The notes under the pieces were generated by a model, which searched no databases, was not told where the DNA came from, and was given only the letters and a program-made list of their open reading frames with translations. DNA of 64,000 bases from CADEEL01 sp050246475 (GTDB lineage Bacteria; Pseudomonadota; Alphaproteobacteria; Caulobacterales; Aquidulcibacteraceae). Of this stretch, positions 17,385-25,231 are shown one piece after another; positions within the stretch are counted from its first letter, which is position 1; the number at the start of each line of letters is the position of its first letter. Both the position numbers and the translations under genes were made by a program. The DNA is taken from assembly GCA_050246475.1 (NCBI GenBank), contig JBFWVZ010000005.1:1-64000 (forward strand). The letters are read 5' to 3'.

Positions 17385-18863
17385 TTAGCTCCACCATTTT
17401 GACGGCCGCGCCTTGAACGACGCGGCCTTTTCCAACGCGGCCGAAACGGCGAAAACCGTCTCTTCGTCCAGCGCCTTGCCGATCACCTGTAAACCCAACG
17501 GCAGTCCCTGCTTGTCAAGCGCGGCTGGCAGCGCCAACCCCGGCAGGCCGGCCAGGTTGGCCGTCACCGTGAAAATATCATTGAGGTACATCTGAACCGG
17601 GTCGCCGGATTTCTCCCCGAGCGCGAAGGCGGCGGAGGGGGTCGCGGGCGTCAGGATCGCGTCGACATCCGCGAAGGCCGCGCGGAAATCCTCCGCAATC
17701 CGCGCACGCACTTTTTGGGCGCGCAGATAGTAAGCGTCGTAATAGCCCGCCGAGAGCACGTATGTGCCGATGAGAATCCGCCGCTGCACTTCGCGCCCGA
17801 AGCCCGAAGCGCGGGTCTTCTCATAGCTATCGACCAGATCCTTGCCCGAGACGCGCGCGCCGTAGCGCATGCCGTCATAGCGCGCGAGGTTCGACGAGGC
17901 CTCCGCGGGCGCTACGATGTAATAGCAGGGCAACGCATACTTCGTGTGCTTAAGCGAAATCGTCTTGATGTTGGCGCCGGCTTCCTTCGCCCACTCGATG
18001 CCTTGCGCCCAGAGATCCTCGATCTCCTGCGGCATGCCGGCGACGCGATATTCTTCCGGCACGCCGATCGTCAGCCCACGGATGGAGCGCCCGCACGCCT
18101 TGGCGAAATCCGGCGTCTCGACCGGCAGCGAGGTAGAATCCTTCGGATCGTGCCCGGCCATGCTCTTGAGCAGGATCGCACTATCCTCGACCGTCTTGGC
18201 GATCGGGCCGGCTTGATCGAGCGACGAAGCGAACGCCACGATCCCCCACCGCGAGCAGCGCCCGTATGTCGGCTTGATCCCGACCGTGCCGGTGAACGCG
18301 GCGGGCTGGCGGATCGAGCCGCCCGTATCAGTGGCGGTCGCGCCCAGGCAGAGATCGGCGGCGGTCGCGGAAGCCGAGCCGCCGGAGGAACCGCCCGGCG
18401 TCAGCGCCGCGTCTTCGTTGCCGCGCCTCCAGGGGTTCACGACATTGCCAAACCGCGACGTCTCGTTGGAGGAGCCCATCGCGAACTCGTCCATGTTGAG
18501 CTTGCCGAGCATGACGGCGCCGTCGCGCCAAAGATTGGCGGTGACGCTGCTTTCGTAAGTCGGCGTGAATTCGCCGAGCACGCCCGAACATGCGGTCGTG
18601 CGCACGCCCTCGGTGCAGAAGAGATCCTTGATGCCGAGCGGCGCCCCTTCAAGCGCGCCGGCATTGCCCTTCGCGCGCTTCTCATCCGACGCTTTCGCCA
18701 TCGCGCGCGCCTTATTGTGCGTGACGACGACATAAGCGTTGAGCTTTGGATTCGCCTGATCGATCGCGGCGAGGAAGGCGTTCGTCAGTTCAAGCGAGGA
18801 GAATTGCTTCGAGCCGAGACCCGCCAGCGCGTCCTTCAAGGTGAGTGAGGTGAGGTCGCTCAT
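17385..18863 (-). CDS. gatA: Asp/Glu-tRNA amidotransferase subunit A
   Basis: 492 residues from the ATG at 18863. The amidase-signature triad is intact: Lys79 (PLGIKDLF), the cis-Ser in TPGGSSGGSA (about 159-160) and the nucleophile Ser183 (TGGSIRQPA). GatA releases ammonia from glutamine for transamidation of mischarged Glu-tRNA(Gln) or Asp-tRNA(Asn) by GatB. Length is normal. The start codon overlaps the stop of the preceding acetyltransferase gene (ATGA), so translation is coupled. gatB is not in the window, which means the trio is either split or continues elsewhere. Confidence 0.96.
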   Translation of the reverse strand: MSDLTSLTLKDALAGLGSKQFSSLELTNAFLAAIDQANPKLNAYVVVTHNKARAMAKASDEKRAKGNAGALEGAPLGIKDLFCTEGVRTTACSGVLGEFTPTYESSVTANLWRDGAVMLGKLNMDEFAMGSSNETSRFGNVVNPWRRGNEDAALTPGGSSGGSASATAADLCLGATATDTGGSIRQPAAFTGTVGIKPTYGRCSRWGIVAFASSLDQAGPIAKTVEDSAILLKSMAGHDPKDSTSLPVETPDFAKACGRSIRGLTIGVPEEYRVAGMPQEIEDLWAQGIEWAKEAGANIKTISLKHTKYALPCYYIVAPAEASSNLARYDGMRYGARVSGKDLVDSYEKTRASGFGREVQRRILIGTYVLSAGYYDAYYLRAQKVRARIAEDFRAAFADVDAILTPATPSAAFALGEKSGDPVQMYLNDIFTVTANLAGLPGLALPAALDKQGLPLGLQVIGKALDEETVFAVSAALEKAASFKARPSKWWS

Positions 18864-19327
18864 GAGACGAGCATCTTCTCGTAATAGATGTTGTGCGGGC
18901 TGTCGGCGGGATAATCGAGAAACGCGCCGCAGCGCGTGAAGCCGCAACGCTCGTAGACGCGCCAAGCCGATGCGAACGCGGGCGCAGAACCCGTTTCCAA
19001 AGCAAGGCGCCGGAAGCCTTCGGCGCGCGCGAGCGCTTCCACCTCACTCACGATGCGCCCGCCCAGGCCGCTGCCGCGCGCCGCAGGCAGCGTGAACATG
19101 CGTTTGACCTCGCCCAAGCCATCCTCATGGCGTTTGAGCGCGCCCATCGCGATCGCGGCGCCTGCCTCGTCGCGCGCAATGAACACGGTCGTGTCCGGCT
19201 CAGCCATTTGCTCCACGGTCATATGATGCGTGAACTCACGCGGCGTCTGCTCCAGCGCCCATTCGTTGAGCGCCTGCACGAGCGCGCGCACATCGTCTGA
19301 CAACGGAGATTCGACCGCGACATTCAC
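18860..19327 (-). CDS. GNAT-family N-acetyltransferase inserted between gatC and gatA
   Basis: 155 residues with the GNAT fold. Motif A for acetyl-CoA binding is visible as ARGSGLGGRIV, preceded by VKRMFTLP and followed by LETGSAPAFASAWRVYERCGF. It is a single-domain cytosolic enzyme; the acceptor amine is unknown. Both ends overlap neighbours by four bases (ATGA with gatC upstream and with gatA downstream), so it is locked into the gat operon. That arrangement hints at a housekeeping or co-regulated role but does not show one. Confidence 0.9.
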   Translation of the reverse strand: MNVAVESPLSDDVRALVQALNEWALEQTPREFTHHMTVEQMAEPDTTVFIARDEAGAAIAMGALKRHEDGLGEVKRMFTLPAARGSGLGGRIVSEVEALARAEGFRRLALETGSAPAFASAWRVYERCGFTRCGAFLDYPADSPHNIYYEKMLVS

Positions 19328-19614
19328 TCGACGACCTTCGGCACCACAAAGAATCCGTCTTCTGCCTTGGGCGCATTGGCCAGGACGCGGCTTGGGTTGT
19401 TCCCGTCCGTCACGACGTCGTCACGCATCGGCAGCGTCACGCCTTCAACGGCGCTCGTCATCGGCGCGACGCCTTCGACATCGACTTCGTTGAGCTGCTC
19501 GATCCACGCAAGAATGCCGTTGAGCTCGGCCGCCATCGGCGCGACACGCTCCTCCGGCAGCGCAAGCCGCGCCAGCCGCGCGACTTTGCGGACGGTCTTT
19601 TCGTCGATCGACAT
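19324..19614 (-). CDS. gatC: Asp/Glu-tRNA amidotransferase subunit C
   Basis: 96 residues. The helical start (TVRKVARLARLALPEE), the ELNGILAWIEQLNEVDVEGV core and the LPMRDDVVTDGN tail are characteristic of GatC, the small subunit that wraps around GatA and stabilises the GatCAB complex. It is the first gene of the operon gatC-acetyltransferase-gatA-hypothetical. The upstream spacer to the lipoprotein gene is 64 bases. Confidence 0.95.
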   Translation of the reverse strand: MSIDEKTVRKVARLARLALPEERVAPMAAELNGILAWIEQLNEVDVEGVAPMTSAVEGVTLPMRDDVVTDGNNPSRVLANAPKAEDGFFVVPKVVE

Positions 19615-19678
19615 ATCGTCCCTCGAAAACGAAGCCGGGAGCGCTACCAGCGCGGCCCGGCGCGCGCAAGGCGAGGGG

Positions 19679-20200
19679 TTATTCCATGCCCTCTTCCGGC
19701 GTCATTTCGCACGCGCCGCCCCAGACCTGGGTTGTGGACTGGCCGTACTGAATGAATTGGAAGGTGCTGGCGTCGCGCGCGATGACTACCGTGCCGTTGT
19801 AATAAGGCCCGGGCCGCATGGCCGTCGTCTGCGGCGTTTGCGCCGTCATGACCGCCGCGGACATCGCTTGGCTGGGCGCTTGGGGGCCGCCGGGCAGAGG
19901 CGCGAAATAGACGGCCTCGCAGCTCGTCGCCATGCAGAGTTCGCCGCCGCCGGTATCGCCGTCATACGTGACCGCGACAGGGATCGAAGGCGCCGCTTCC
20001 TCACCGCTCAGCCTGCAGGCCACATCGCCGCAATCGACCTGGTAATAGGCGTTGCAGGTAACGCGGATCGCATCGTCCATAACGCGCGCTTCCGCCGCCG
20101 CTGGGGCCGGCGTTTGCGCCTCGGCCGTTTGCGTCGCGGGCGCACTTGCTTGGCCGCACGCCGCAAGCGCCAGAGCCGCCGCCATCAGGATCATCCGCAT
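19679..20200 (-). CDS. Hypothetical lipoprotein
   Basis: 173 residues from the ATG at 20200 (a second ATG follows two codons later; a longer in-frame start adds eight polar residues before the leader and is unlikely). The leader ends in a lipobox (ALAAC), giving a lipidated Cys, followed by an Ala/Thr/Pro-rich linker and a cysteine-rich mature domain (VTCNAYYQVDCGDVACRL, CMATSCEAV). Probably periplasmic. No family recognised. It is divergent from ruvX. Confidence 0.72.
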   Translation of the reverse strand: MRMILMAAALALAACGQASAPATQTAEAQTPAPAAAEARVMDDAIRVTCNAYYQVDCGDVACRLSGEEAAPSIPVAVTYDGDTGGGELCMATSCEAVYFAPLPGGPQAPSQAMSAAVMTAQTPQTTAMRPGPYYNGTVVIARDASTFQFIQYGQSTTQVWGGACEMTPEEGME

Positions 20201-20269
20201 CGCATCCTCCGTTCGCGCATCCAACGCGGAGCGTTGACGGAAGGCAAGCGCTCGCAGAGTGAAACGCTG

Positions 20270-20740
20270 GTGCCCGTGCTTGATCTTCCCGCCTTCGCCG
20301 CCGCGCTGCCGCGCGCGGGCGCGCTCATTGGGCTCGACCCTGGCGAGAAGCGCATTGGCGTCGCCGTCTCGGATGCGACGCGCCTCATCGCCTCGCCCCT
20401 CGAAACCATCGCACGCAAGAAATTCTCCGAGGACGCGGCGAAGATTGGTGCGCTCTATGACGGGCGCTCATGCGCCGGCTTTGTGGTCGGCTTGCCGCTC
20501 AATATGGACGGCTCATCCGGCCCGGCCGCGCAATCGGCCCGCGCGTTCGCCCGCAATCTTCTGGCCGTTCGAGATGCGCCGCTTTTGCTTTGGGACGAGC
20601 GGCTCTCCACCAGCGCCGTCACCCGCACGCTGATCGAAGCCGACGCCTCGCGCGCCCGGCGCGGCGAAGTCGTGGACAAGATGGCCGCCGCCTACATGCT
20701 GCAAGGCGCGCTCGACGCGATGAAGGCGCGCGATGCTTGA
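20270..20740 (+). CDS. ruvX: Holliday junction resolvase-like protein RuvX/YqgF
   Basis: 156 residues if the GTG at 20270 is used; a GTG at 20276 and a TTG at 20234 are alternatives, and no ATG is available near the family start. The RNase H-like fold is clear: the first catalytic Asp in LIGLDPGEKRIGVAVSD, then GLPLNMDG, LLLWDERLSTSAV and the last Asp in VVDKMAAAYMLQ. YqgF family members act in 16S rRNA 5'-end processing and may resolve Holliday junctions. It overlaps the permease gene by eight bases. Confidence 0.9.
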   Translation: MPVLDLPAFAAALPRAGALIGLDPGEKRIGVAVSDATRLIASPLETIARKKFSEDAAKIGALYDGRSCAGFVVGLPLNMDGSSGPAAQSARAFARNLLAVRDAPLLLWDERLSTSAVTRTLIEADASRARRGEVVDKMAAAYMLQGALDAMKARDA

Positions 20741-21647
20741 CGTCGTCGTCGCGCTCGCGCCGGTCTTCATTCTGATCCTCATCGGCTGGGGCGCGCGCAG
20801 CGCACGCATTCTGCCGGATGAAGCCTGGGGCGCGGTCAACCGCTTCGGCTATCTCGTGCTCTATCCGGCCTTCCTCTTCACCACGGTCGCCGGCGCCAAT
20901 CTGACAAGCGCCAACGCACCCGCCTTCCTCGCGGCGGCGATCACCGGCTTTCTCATCATGGCCGCGTTCGCATTCGCGACGCGCTTCTTCATCCGCAACG
21001 ACGATCCCGCCTTCACCAGCGTCTTCCAGGGCGCGGTGCGGTGGAATGGCTTTGCCCTGCTCGCGGCGGCGGACGGACTCTACGGGCCGGGCGGGGCGGC
21101 GATGGTGGCGCTCGCCTTCGGCCCGCTGGTGCTCATCGTCAATCTCATCAGCGTCGGCGTGCTGGCGCGCTTCGGCGCGGGTCAAACAGTCTCTACGCGG
21201 GCGATCGCGGCGCAAATTCTCGCGAACCCCCTCATCCTCGCCTGCGCGGCGGGGCTCATCGTCAATCTCTTGGGCTTCCACGATTTCGGCGTCGCCACGA
21301 GCACGCTTGAATTGCTTGGCCAGGCCGCGATGCCGATCGCCCTCGTTTGCGTGGGCGCAGGCCTCGAATTTGGCCCGCTCAGGCGGAACGGCGCACTCAT
21401 CGGCCTTTCGAGCGCGCTCAAACTGATCGCCGGCCCGGCCGTCCTTTTCGCCTGTGCGCTGCTTTACCGGCTCGATCCGGTCTCGGCCGCCATCTGCGCG
21501 GGGATCGGCTCAACCTCGACGGCGGCGGCGAGCTACACGCTGGCGCGGGAGATGGGCGGGGACGCGCGCCTCATGGCCGGCATCGTGACGGCGACCACGA
21601 TCCTGTCGTTTCTGACGATGCCGGTCGCTATCGCTTTGACACGCTGA
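20733..21647 (+). CDS. AEC-family permease (auxin efflux carrier-like)
   Basis: 304 residues with about ten hydrophobic helices in two sets of five, the layout of the AEC family, which exports or imports organic acids such as malate or auxin-like compounds. Helix-break segments such as NPLILACAAGL and the C-terminal STSTAAASYTLAREMG motif fit the family. Located in the inner membrane. It overlaps ruvX by eight bases, so it is translated from the same message; there is no functional logic in that pairing that I can see. Confidence 0.88.
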   Translation: MLDVVVALAPVFILILIGWGARSARILPDEAWGAVNRFGYLVLYPAFLFTTVAGANLTSANAPAFLAAAITGFLIMAAFAFATRFFIRNDDPAFTSVFQGAVRWNGFALLAAADGLYGPGGAAMVALAFGPLVLIVNLISVGVLARFGAGQTVSTRAIAAQILANPLILACAAGLIVNLLGFHDFGVATSTLELLGQAAMPIALVCVGAGLEFGPLRRNGALIGLSSALKLIAGPAVLFACALLYRLDPVSAAICAGIGSTSTAAASYTLAREMGGDARLMAGIVTATTILSFLTMPVAIALTR

Positions 21648-21699
21648 AAGAAAAACGCCGCGTCCTCATTGCCGTTTCCGGCTCGAAGACGCGGCGGAT
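21646..21699 (-). terminator. Intrinsic terminator for the 81-residue reverse-strand gene
   Basis: Read on the minus strand, GACGCGGCG-type arms pair over 9 bp (21656-21664 with 21688-21696) around a nested GCCG-GAAA-CGGC hairpin, followed by TTTTTCTTT. It ends transcription of the small reverse gene and overlaps the permease stop. Confidence 0.75.
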
Positions 21700-21722
21700 G
21701 CGCACTCACCACTCACAGCGCA

Positions 21723-21968
21723 TCAAAGTTCGAAGAGATCGGCCTGCCGGCCAGCGGCAGGCTGAGCGAACGGCTCAACCGCCTCGCTCGGCCCTAAGAT
21801 TAGCGTGTGATCCTCCTCGCGCGAGGGGTCATTCGACGGATCGACTGCGTGCGCCCGTTGATGGACCGTTTCTGCAACAGGGGCGTGAACGCCGCCCACC
21901 CCGGCAACCACCGCCGCCATGGCCAGGCCGATCGGCTTGAACGAGGACGTATCACGAACATTGCCCAT
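21723..21968 (-). CDS. Small hypothetical protein
   Basis: 81 residues with a short hydrophobic Ala/Val segment (LAMAAVVAGVGG, residues 15-26) and a charged C-terminal half. The frame is supported by a well-formed terminator just downstream on the same strand and by the absence of any better frame in the spacer. The hydrophobic stretch could be a short membrane anchor. The upstream region (to 22118) is AT-richer than the surroundings and contains TTAA-N7-TTCA (22014-22028), one mismatch from a CtrA site. No family recognised. Confidence 0.55.
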   Translation of the reverse strand: MGNVRDTSSFKPIGLAMAAVVAGVGGVHAPVAETVHQRAHAVDPSNDPSREEDHTLILGPSEAVEPFAQPAAGRQADLFEL

Positions 21969-22118
21969 TTCCGTACTCCGACACCCCTTGCGGCGACCAT
22001 GGCTTTAACCTTTGGTTCACCATAAGAACAAAGCAAGTACAGCTCCGAGTCCGTGTCTTCAAGAAGGCGAAGGAAAAGAATCTTGCGGCGGTTTCGCCCC
22101 ATGCCTTAACAAGCGCGC

Positions 22119-23102
22119 ATGGCTGTTCGGTCGGGCAAGGGAGAGGCGCGCGCGAGCGCGCCCCGTTTTCCGCACCGCCATTTGCTTGGAATTGCCGCGC
22201 TCTCCCGCGACGACGCGGAAAACCTGCTGGACCGCGCCGAGCACTACGTTCCGCTACTGGAACAAAGAATCAAAAAGCTGGACGCATTGCGCGGGCGCAC
22301 GCTGATCAACTTGTTCTTCGAAGCATCGACGCGCACGCAGAGCTCCTTCGAGCTCGCTGGCAAGCGCATGGGCGCCGACGTCGTGAACATGTCGGTGCGG
22401 ACCTCATCGGTGTCTAAGGGCGAAACGCTGATCGACACGGCCGCTACGCTCAATGCGATGAGCCCGGATCTGCTCGTGGTGCGCCATCCCTCCTCCGGCG
22501 CCGCGGAGCTGCTGGCGCGCAAAGTCTCCTGCTCCGTCATCAATGCGGGCGACGGCAGCCACGAACACCCTACGCAAGCGCTGCTCGATGCGCTCACCAT
22601 TTGGCGCGAGCGCGGCGATCTAGAAGGGCTCGAGATCGCGATCTGCGGAGATGTGCTTCATTCCCGCGTCGCGCGCTCGAACGTGCTGCTGCTCACGTTG
22701 CTCGGCGCGCACGTGCGCCTCGTGGCGCCGCCGCAACTTATGCCCGCGGATGCGGAGCGCTGGGGCGCAAGCGTCTTCCACGACATGAAGAAGGGCGTCG
22801 CCGGCGCCGATGTCGTCATGATGCTGCGCCTGCAGATAGAGCGCATGCAGGGCGGCTTCATCCCGAGCGCGCGGGAGTTCTTCTGGTTCTACGGGCTGGA
22901 CGAAGAGAAACTGAAGCTCGCCAAGCCCGGCGCGCTCGTCATGCATCCCGGCCCGATGAACCGCGGCGTCGAGATCGACAGCGCCATCGCGGACGACGTC
23001 TCCGTCTCGCTCATCGAAAAGCAGGTGCGCATGGGCGTCGCGATGCGCATGGCGGTGCTCGAAGCGCTCGCCGAACACGGCGCCAATGAGGGCGCGCCAT
23101 GA
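22119..23102 (+). CDS. pyrB: Aspartate carbamoyltransferase catalytic subunit
   Basis: 327 residues. The carbamoyl-phosphate loop FFEASTRTQSSFE and the aspartate-side motifs HPGPMNRGVEI and HEHPTQALLD define PyrB, which condenses carbamoyl phosphate and aspartate to N-carbamoylaspartate in pyrimidine synthesis. There is an N-terminal extension of about 20 residues before the family start at HLLGIAALS. No regulatory pyrI is present; in alphaproteobacteria PyrB instead pairs with the PyrC-like protein encoded downstream. The stop overlaps a short ATG at 23099, and pyrC follows after about 350 bases. Confidence 0.96.
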   Translation: MAVRSGKGEARASAPRFPHRHLLGIAALSRDDAENLLDRAEHYVPLLEQRIKKLDALRGRTLINLFFEASTRTQSSFELAGKRMGADVVNMSVRTSSVSKGETLIDTAATLNAMSPDLLVVRHPSSGAAELLARKVSCSVINAGDGSHEHPTQALLDALTIWRERGDLEGLEIAICGDVLHSRVARSNVLLLTLLGAHVRLVAPPQLMPADAERWGASVFHDMKKGVAGADVVMMLRLQIERMQGGFIPSAREFFWFYGLDEEKLKLAKPGALVMHPGPMNRGVEIDSAIADDVSVSLIEKQVRMGVAMRMAVLEALAEHGANEGAP

Positions 23103-23126
23103 TCGCGATCAATCAAGGAGGCGCGC

Positions 23127-23279
23127 ATGTGGCTCTTTCTGCTGTGGTGGTGCGTGGACGACCACCTGGCGGCCGCGCTCGAACTACCCGGCATCGGCAC
23201 GCTGCCGCTCTGGGTGCCGCTCATCATCGGGTTTGCATTCGCCACGACCGTATCGCTGGGACGAAGAGAGCGGCGGTAG
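23127..23279 (+). CDS. 50-residue membrane peptide between pyrB and pyrC
   Basis: A short open frame with a strong ribosome binding site (AAGGAGG, six bases before the ATG). The product begins MWLFLLWWCVDDH, has a short polar middle and then a hydrophobic run (LPLWVPLIIGFAFATTV, about residues 26-42) and ends in a basic GRRERR tail, so it is probably a membrane peptide with the C-terminus in the cytosol. It lies 24 bases after pyrB in the same direction. No family recognised; conservation in relatives would decide whether it is real. Confidence 0.55.
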   Translation: MWLFLLWWCVDDHLAAALELPGIGTLPLWVPLIIGFAFATTVSLGRRERR

Positions 23280-23286
23280 CACAACC

Positions 23287-23446
23287 CGACCTCCCCGCGA
23301 TGGGGAGGTCGGCGCCGAAGGCGCCGGGTGGGGCGCGCCCGCACCGATTGCATATCTGGCTCTTGAGGCATTGCTTGCATGTTCGCACGCAACACCCCTC
23401 CCGGCGCACGCTTCGCGCGCGCCGACCTCCCCATCGAGGGGAGGTT
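23287..23446. repeat. Family A palindromic intergenic repeat, copy A3
   Basis: Left unit CGACCTCCCC...GGGGAGGTCG and right unit CCGACCTCCCC...GGGGAGGTTGG flank a GC-rich middle. The last arm lies three bases before the pyrC start and supplies its purine-rich ribosome binding site. Confidence 0.75.
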
Positions 23447-23448
23447 GG

Positions 23449-24726
23449 ATGTCGCGCATGAAACCCACGCTCATCACCAATGCGCGGATCGTCGATCCCG
23501 CATCCAACCGCGATGAGCGCGGCGCGATCTTATTCGCGGACAAGGTGCTCGACGTCGGCGCGACGATCGATGCGAAGGATGCGACGCTCATCGACGCCGC
23601 CGGCGCGTGCGTCATGCCCGGCCTCATCGACATGCGCGTCACCATCGGCGAGCCGGGCGCGGAGCATCGTGAGACCTTCAAAAGCGCCGGGCGCGCCGCC
23701 ATCGCCGGCGGCGTGACAACCATGGTGATGACGCCGGGCGCCGATCCCGTGATCGATGTGCCGAGCCTCGTCGATTTCATCCTCCGCCGCGCGCCCGCGC
23801 GCAGCGAGGCGCACATCTTGCCCGCCGCCGCGCTGACGAGGAGCCTCAAGGGCGAGCACATGACGGAGTTCGGGCTTCTGCAGGAAGCCGGCGCCGTCAT
23901 GCTGATGAACGGCGATAAGCCCGTCACGGACAGCCGCGTTCTCCGCCGCGCGCTCGCTTATTCGACTGCGTTTGGCTTGCTCGTCGCACACCGCCCGGAG
24001 GATCCCTTCCTGGCGGCAGGCGGCGTGATGCACGAAGGCGAACTCGCCGCGCGCCTTGGCCTGCCAGGCATTCCGGCCATCGCTGAATCGATCATGTCCG
24101 AGCGCGATCTGGCGCTCGCGGAGATCACGCGCGCCAAACTCATGCTCGATATGATCTCCTCGGCGCGCACGCTCGAGCCGCTCAAGCGCGCGAAAGATCG
24201 CGGGGTCAACGCGCTGGCGAGCGTGTCGGTGCATCACCTCACGCTCAACGAGCAGGACGTGGACGGCTACCGCACCTTCGCCAAGCTCGTCCCGCCGCTT
24301 CGGCGCGAGGAGGATCGCGCAGCGCTCTGCGATGCGGTTTCAACCGGCCTCATCGATGTGATCGTATCCGGGCACGATCCACGTCCCGCCGAAGATAAGC
24401 GCTTGCCCTTTGACGAAGCCGCGCCGGGCGCCGCCGCATTGGAGACGCTCCTGCCTGCTGCGCTCTCGCTCCATCACAACGGCGCGAAGCTTCTGGACGT
24501 GATCGCGGCGATGACGAAACGCCCCGCAGACATCTTGGGTCTTCCGCAAGGCCGGCTCGCGAAAGGCGCGCCGGCCGATCTCATCCTTGTCGATCTGGGC
24601 GCCCCCTATCGCCTCGACGCCAACGATCTTCGCTCCAAATCGAAAAACTCCCCGTTCGACGGCAAGCTGATGCAGGGCCGGGTGCTGAAGACCTTCATCG
24701 GCGGCAAGGCCGTCTTCGAAAACTGA
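23449..24726 (+). CDS. pyrC: Dihydroorotase-like protein lacking the metal-binding HxH
   Basis: 425 residues from the ATG at 23449 (a second ATG at 23458). It has the amidohydrolase layout of class I dihydroorotase: PGLID...GEPGAEHRETF, TEFGLLQEAGAV, SVHHLTLNE, SGHDPRPAEDKRLPF and a closing LVDLGAPY. In active enzymes the first motif is DxHxH; here it reads DMRVT (residues 61-65), so both metal His are replaced. This non-catalytic form is known to accompany PyrB in several proteobacteria, where it supports PyrB assembly. A catalytic dihydroorotase should therefore be encoded elsewhere. The ribosome binding site lies inside repeat A3. Confidence 0.9.
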   Translation: MSRMKPTLITNARIVDPASNRDERGAILFADKVLDVGATIDAKDATLIDAAGACVMPGLIDMRVTIGEPGAEHRETFKSAGRAAIAGGVTTMVMTPGADPVIDVPSLVDFILRRAPARSEAHILPAAALTRSLKGEHMTEFGLLQEAGAVMLMNGDKPVTDSRVLRRALAYSTAFGLLVAHRPEDPFLAAGGVMHEGELAARLGLPGIPAIAESIMSERDLALAEITRAKLMLDMISSARTLEPLKRAKDRGVNALASVSVHHLTLNEQDVDGYRTFAKLVPPLRREEDRAALCDAVSTGLIDVIVSGHDPRPAEDKRLPFDEAAPGAAALETLLPAALSLHHNGAKLLDVIAAMTKRPADILGLPQGRLAKGAPADLILVDLGAPYRLDANDLRSKSKNSPFDGKLMQGRVLKTFIGGKAVFEN

Positions 24727-24778
24727 GCGGCGCATTTTCGCCGCCTTGCATTGAAACGCTGCAGAGGGAGACAAGCCC

Positions 24779-25093
24779 ATGCTTCGCACGCTCGCCGCCG
24801 CTTTCGCGCTCGCCGCTCTCGCCTCTTGCGCGACGCACGAGGCGCCGCCTTCGCCGCTGCCGCCCTCGGGGCCGATCATCTATTCGTGTGCGGACGGAAC
24901 ACAGCTGCAGGTGAGCTTCGTCGGGAACGAGGCGCGCGTCGCCATCGTCGGGGGGGTCTCCATGGCGCTGCCGAACATCGGCACGGACGCGGCCCCGCAT
25001 TATTCCAACGGCCGCTATGGGCTGCGCGGGCGCGGCGCGCGCGCCGATTGGGAAGTCGGCCGCGCCGCGCCAGTCGCGTGCGAAGGGCGCTGA
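24779..25093 (+). CDS. MliC-like lipoprotein (C-type lysozyme inhibitor family)
   Basis: 104 residues with a hydrophobic leader and lipobox (ALASC). The mature part YSCADGTQLQVSF ... ALPNIGTDAAPHYSNGRYGL ... WEVGRAAPVAC follows the MliC/PliC pattern: Y-x-C, G, a beta barrel, the conserved loop before a Y-rich strand, and a closing Cys. Members are periplasmic or outer-membrane lipoproteins that bind and inhibit host C-type lysozyme. The conserved Ser-Gly-Ala/x-Lys-Tyr loop is only partly matched (SNGRYG). The ATG follows a GAGGGAGA ribosome binding site. It is not in an operon with pyrC (55-base gap). Confidence 0.72.
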   Translation: MLRTLAAAFALAALASCATHEAPPSPLPPSGPIIYSCADGTQLQVSFVGNEARVAIVGGVSMALPNIGTDAAPHYSNGRYGLRGRGARADWEVGRAAPVACEGR

Positions 25094-25231
25094 ATTTTTC
25101 CGTCCGTTTTCGGCCAGCGGAGCGGGCCGATTTCGACTAGAAAGCCGAGCGTGACGCCTGTCACAGCGCTCTTCCCCGGACGCTGACAAAAGGGAAGAAT
25201 GACCCCACATGTCGGCGGCGAGGGCCGCACA

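Noticed and set aside
22020..22042. GTTC-N7-GAAC near 22018-22032 as an SOS/LexA box
   Set aside because: The alphaproteobacterial LexA site is a direct repeat, GTTC-N7-GTTC; here the second half is inverted, so it does not fit.
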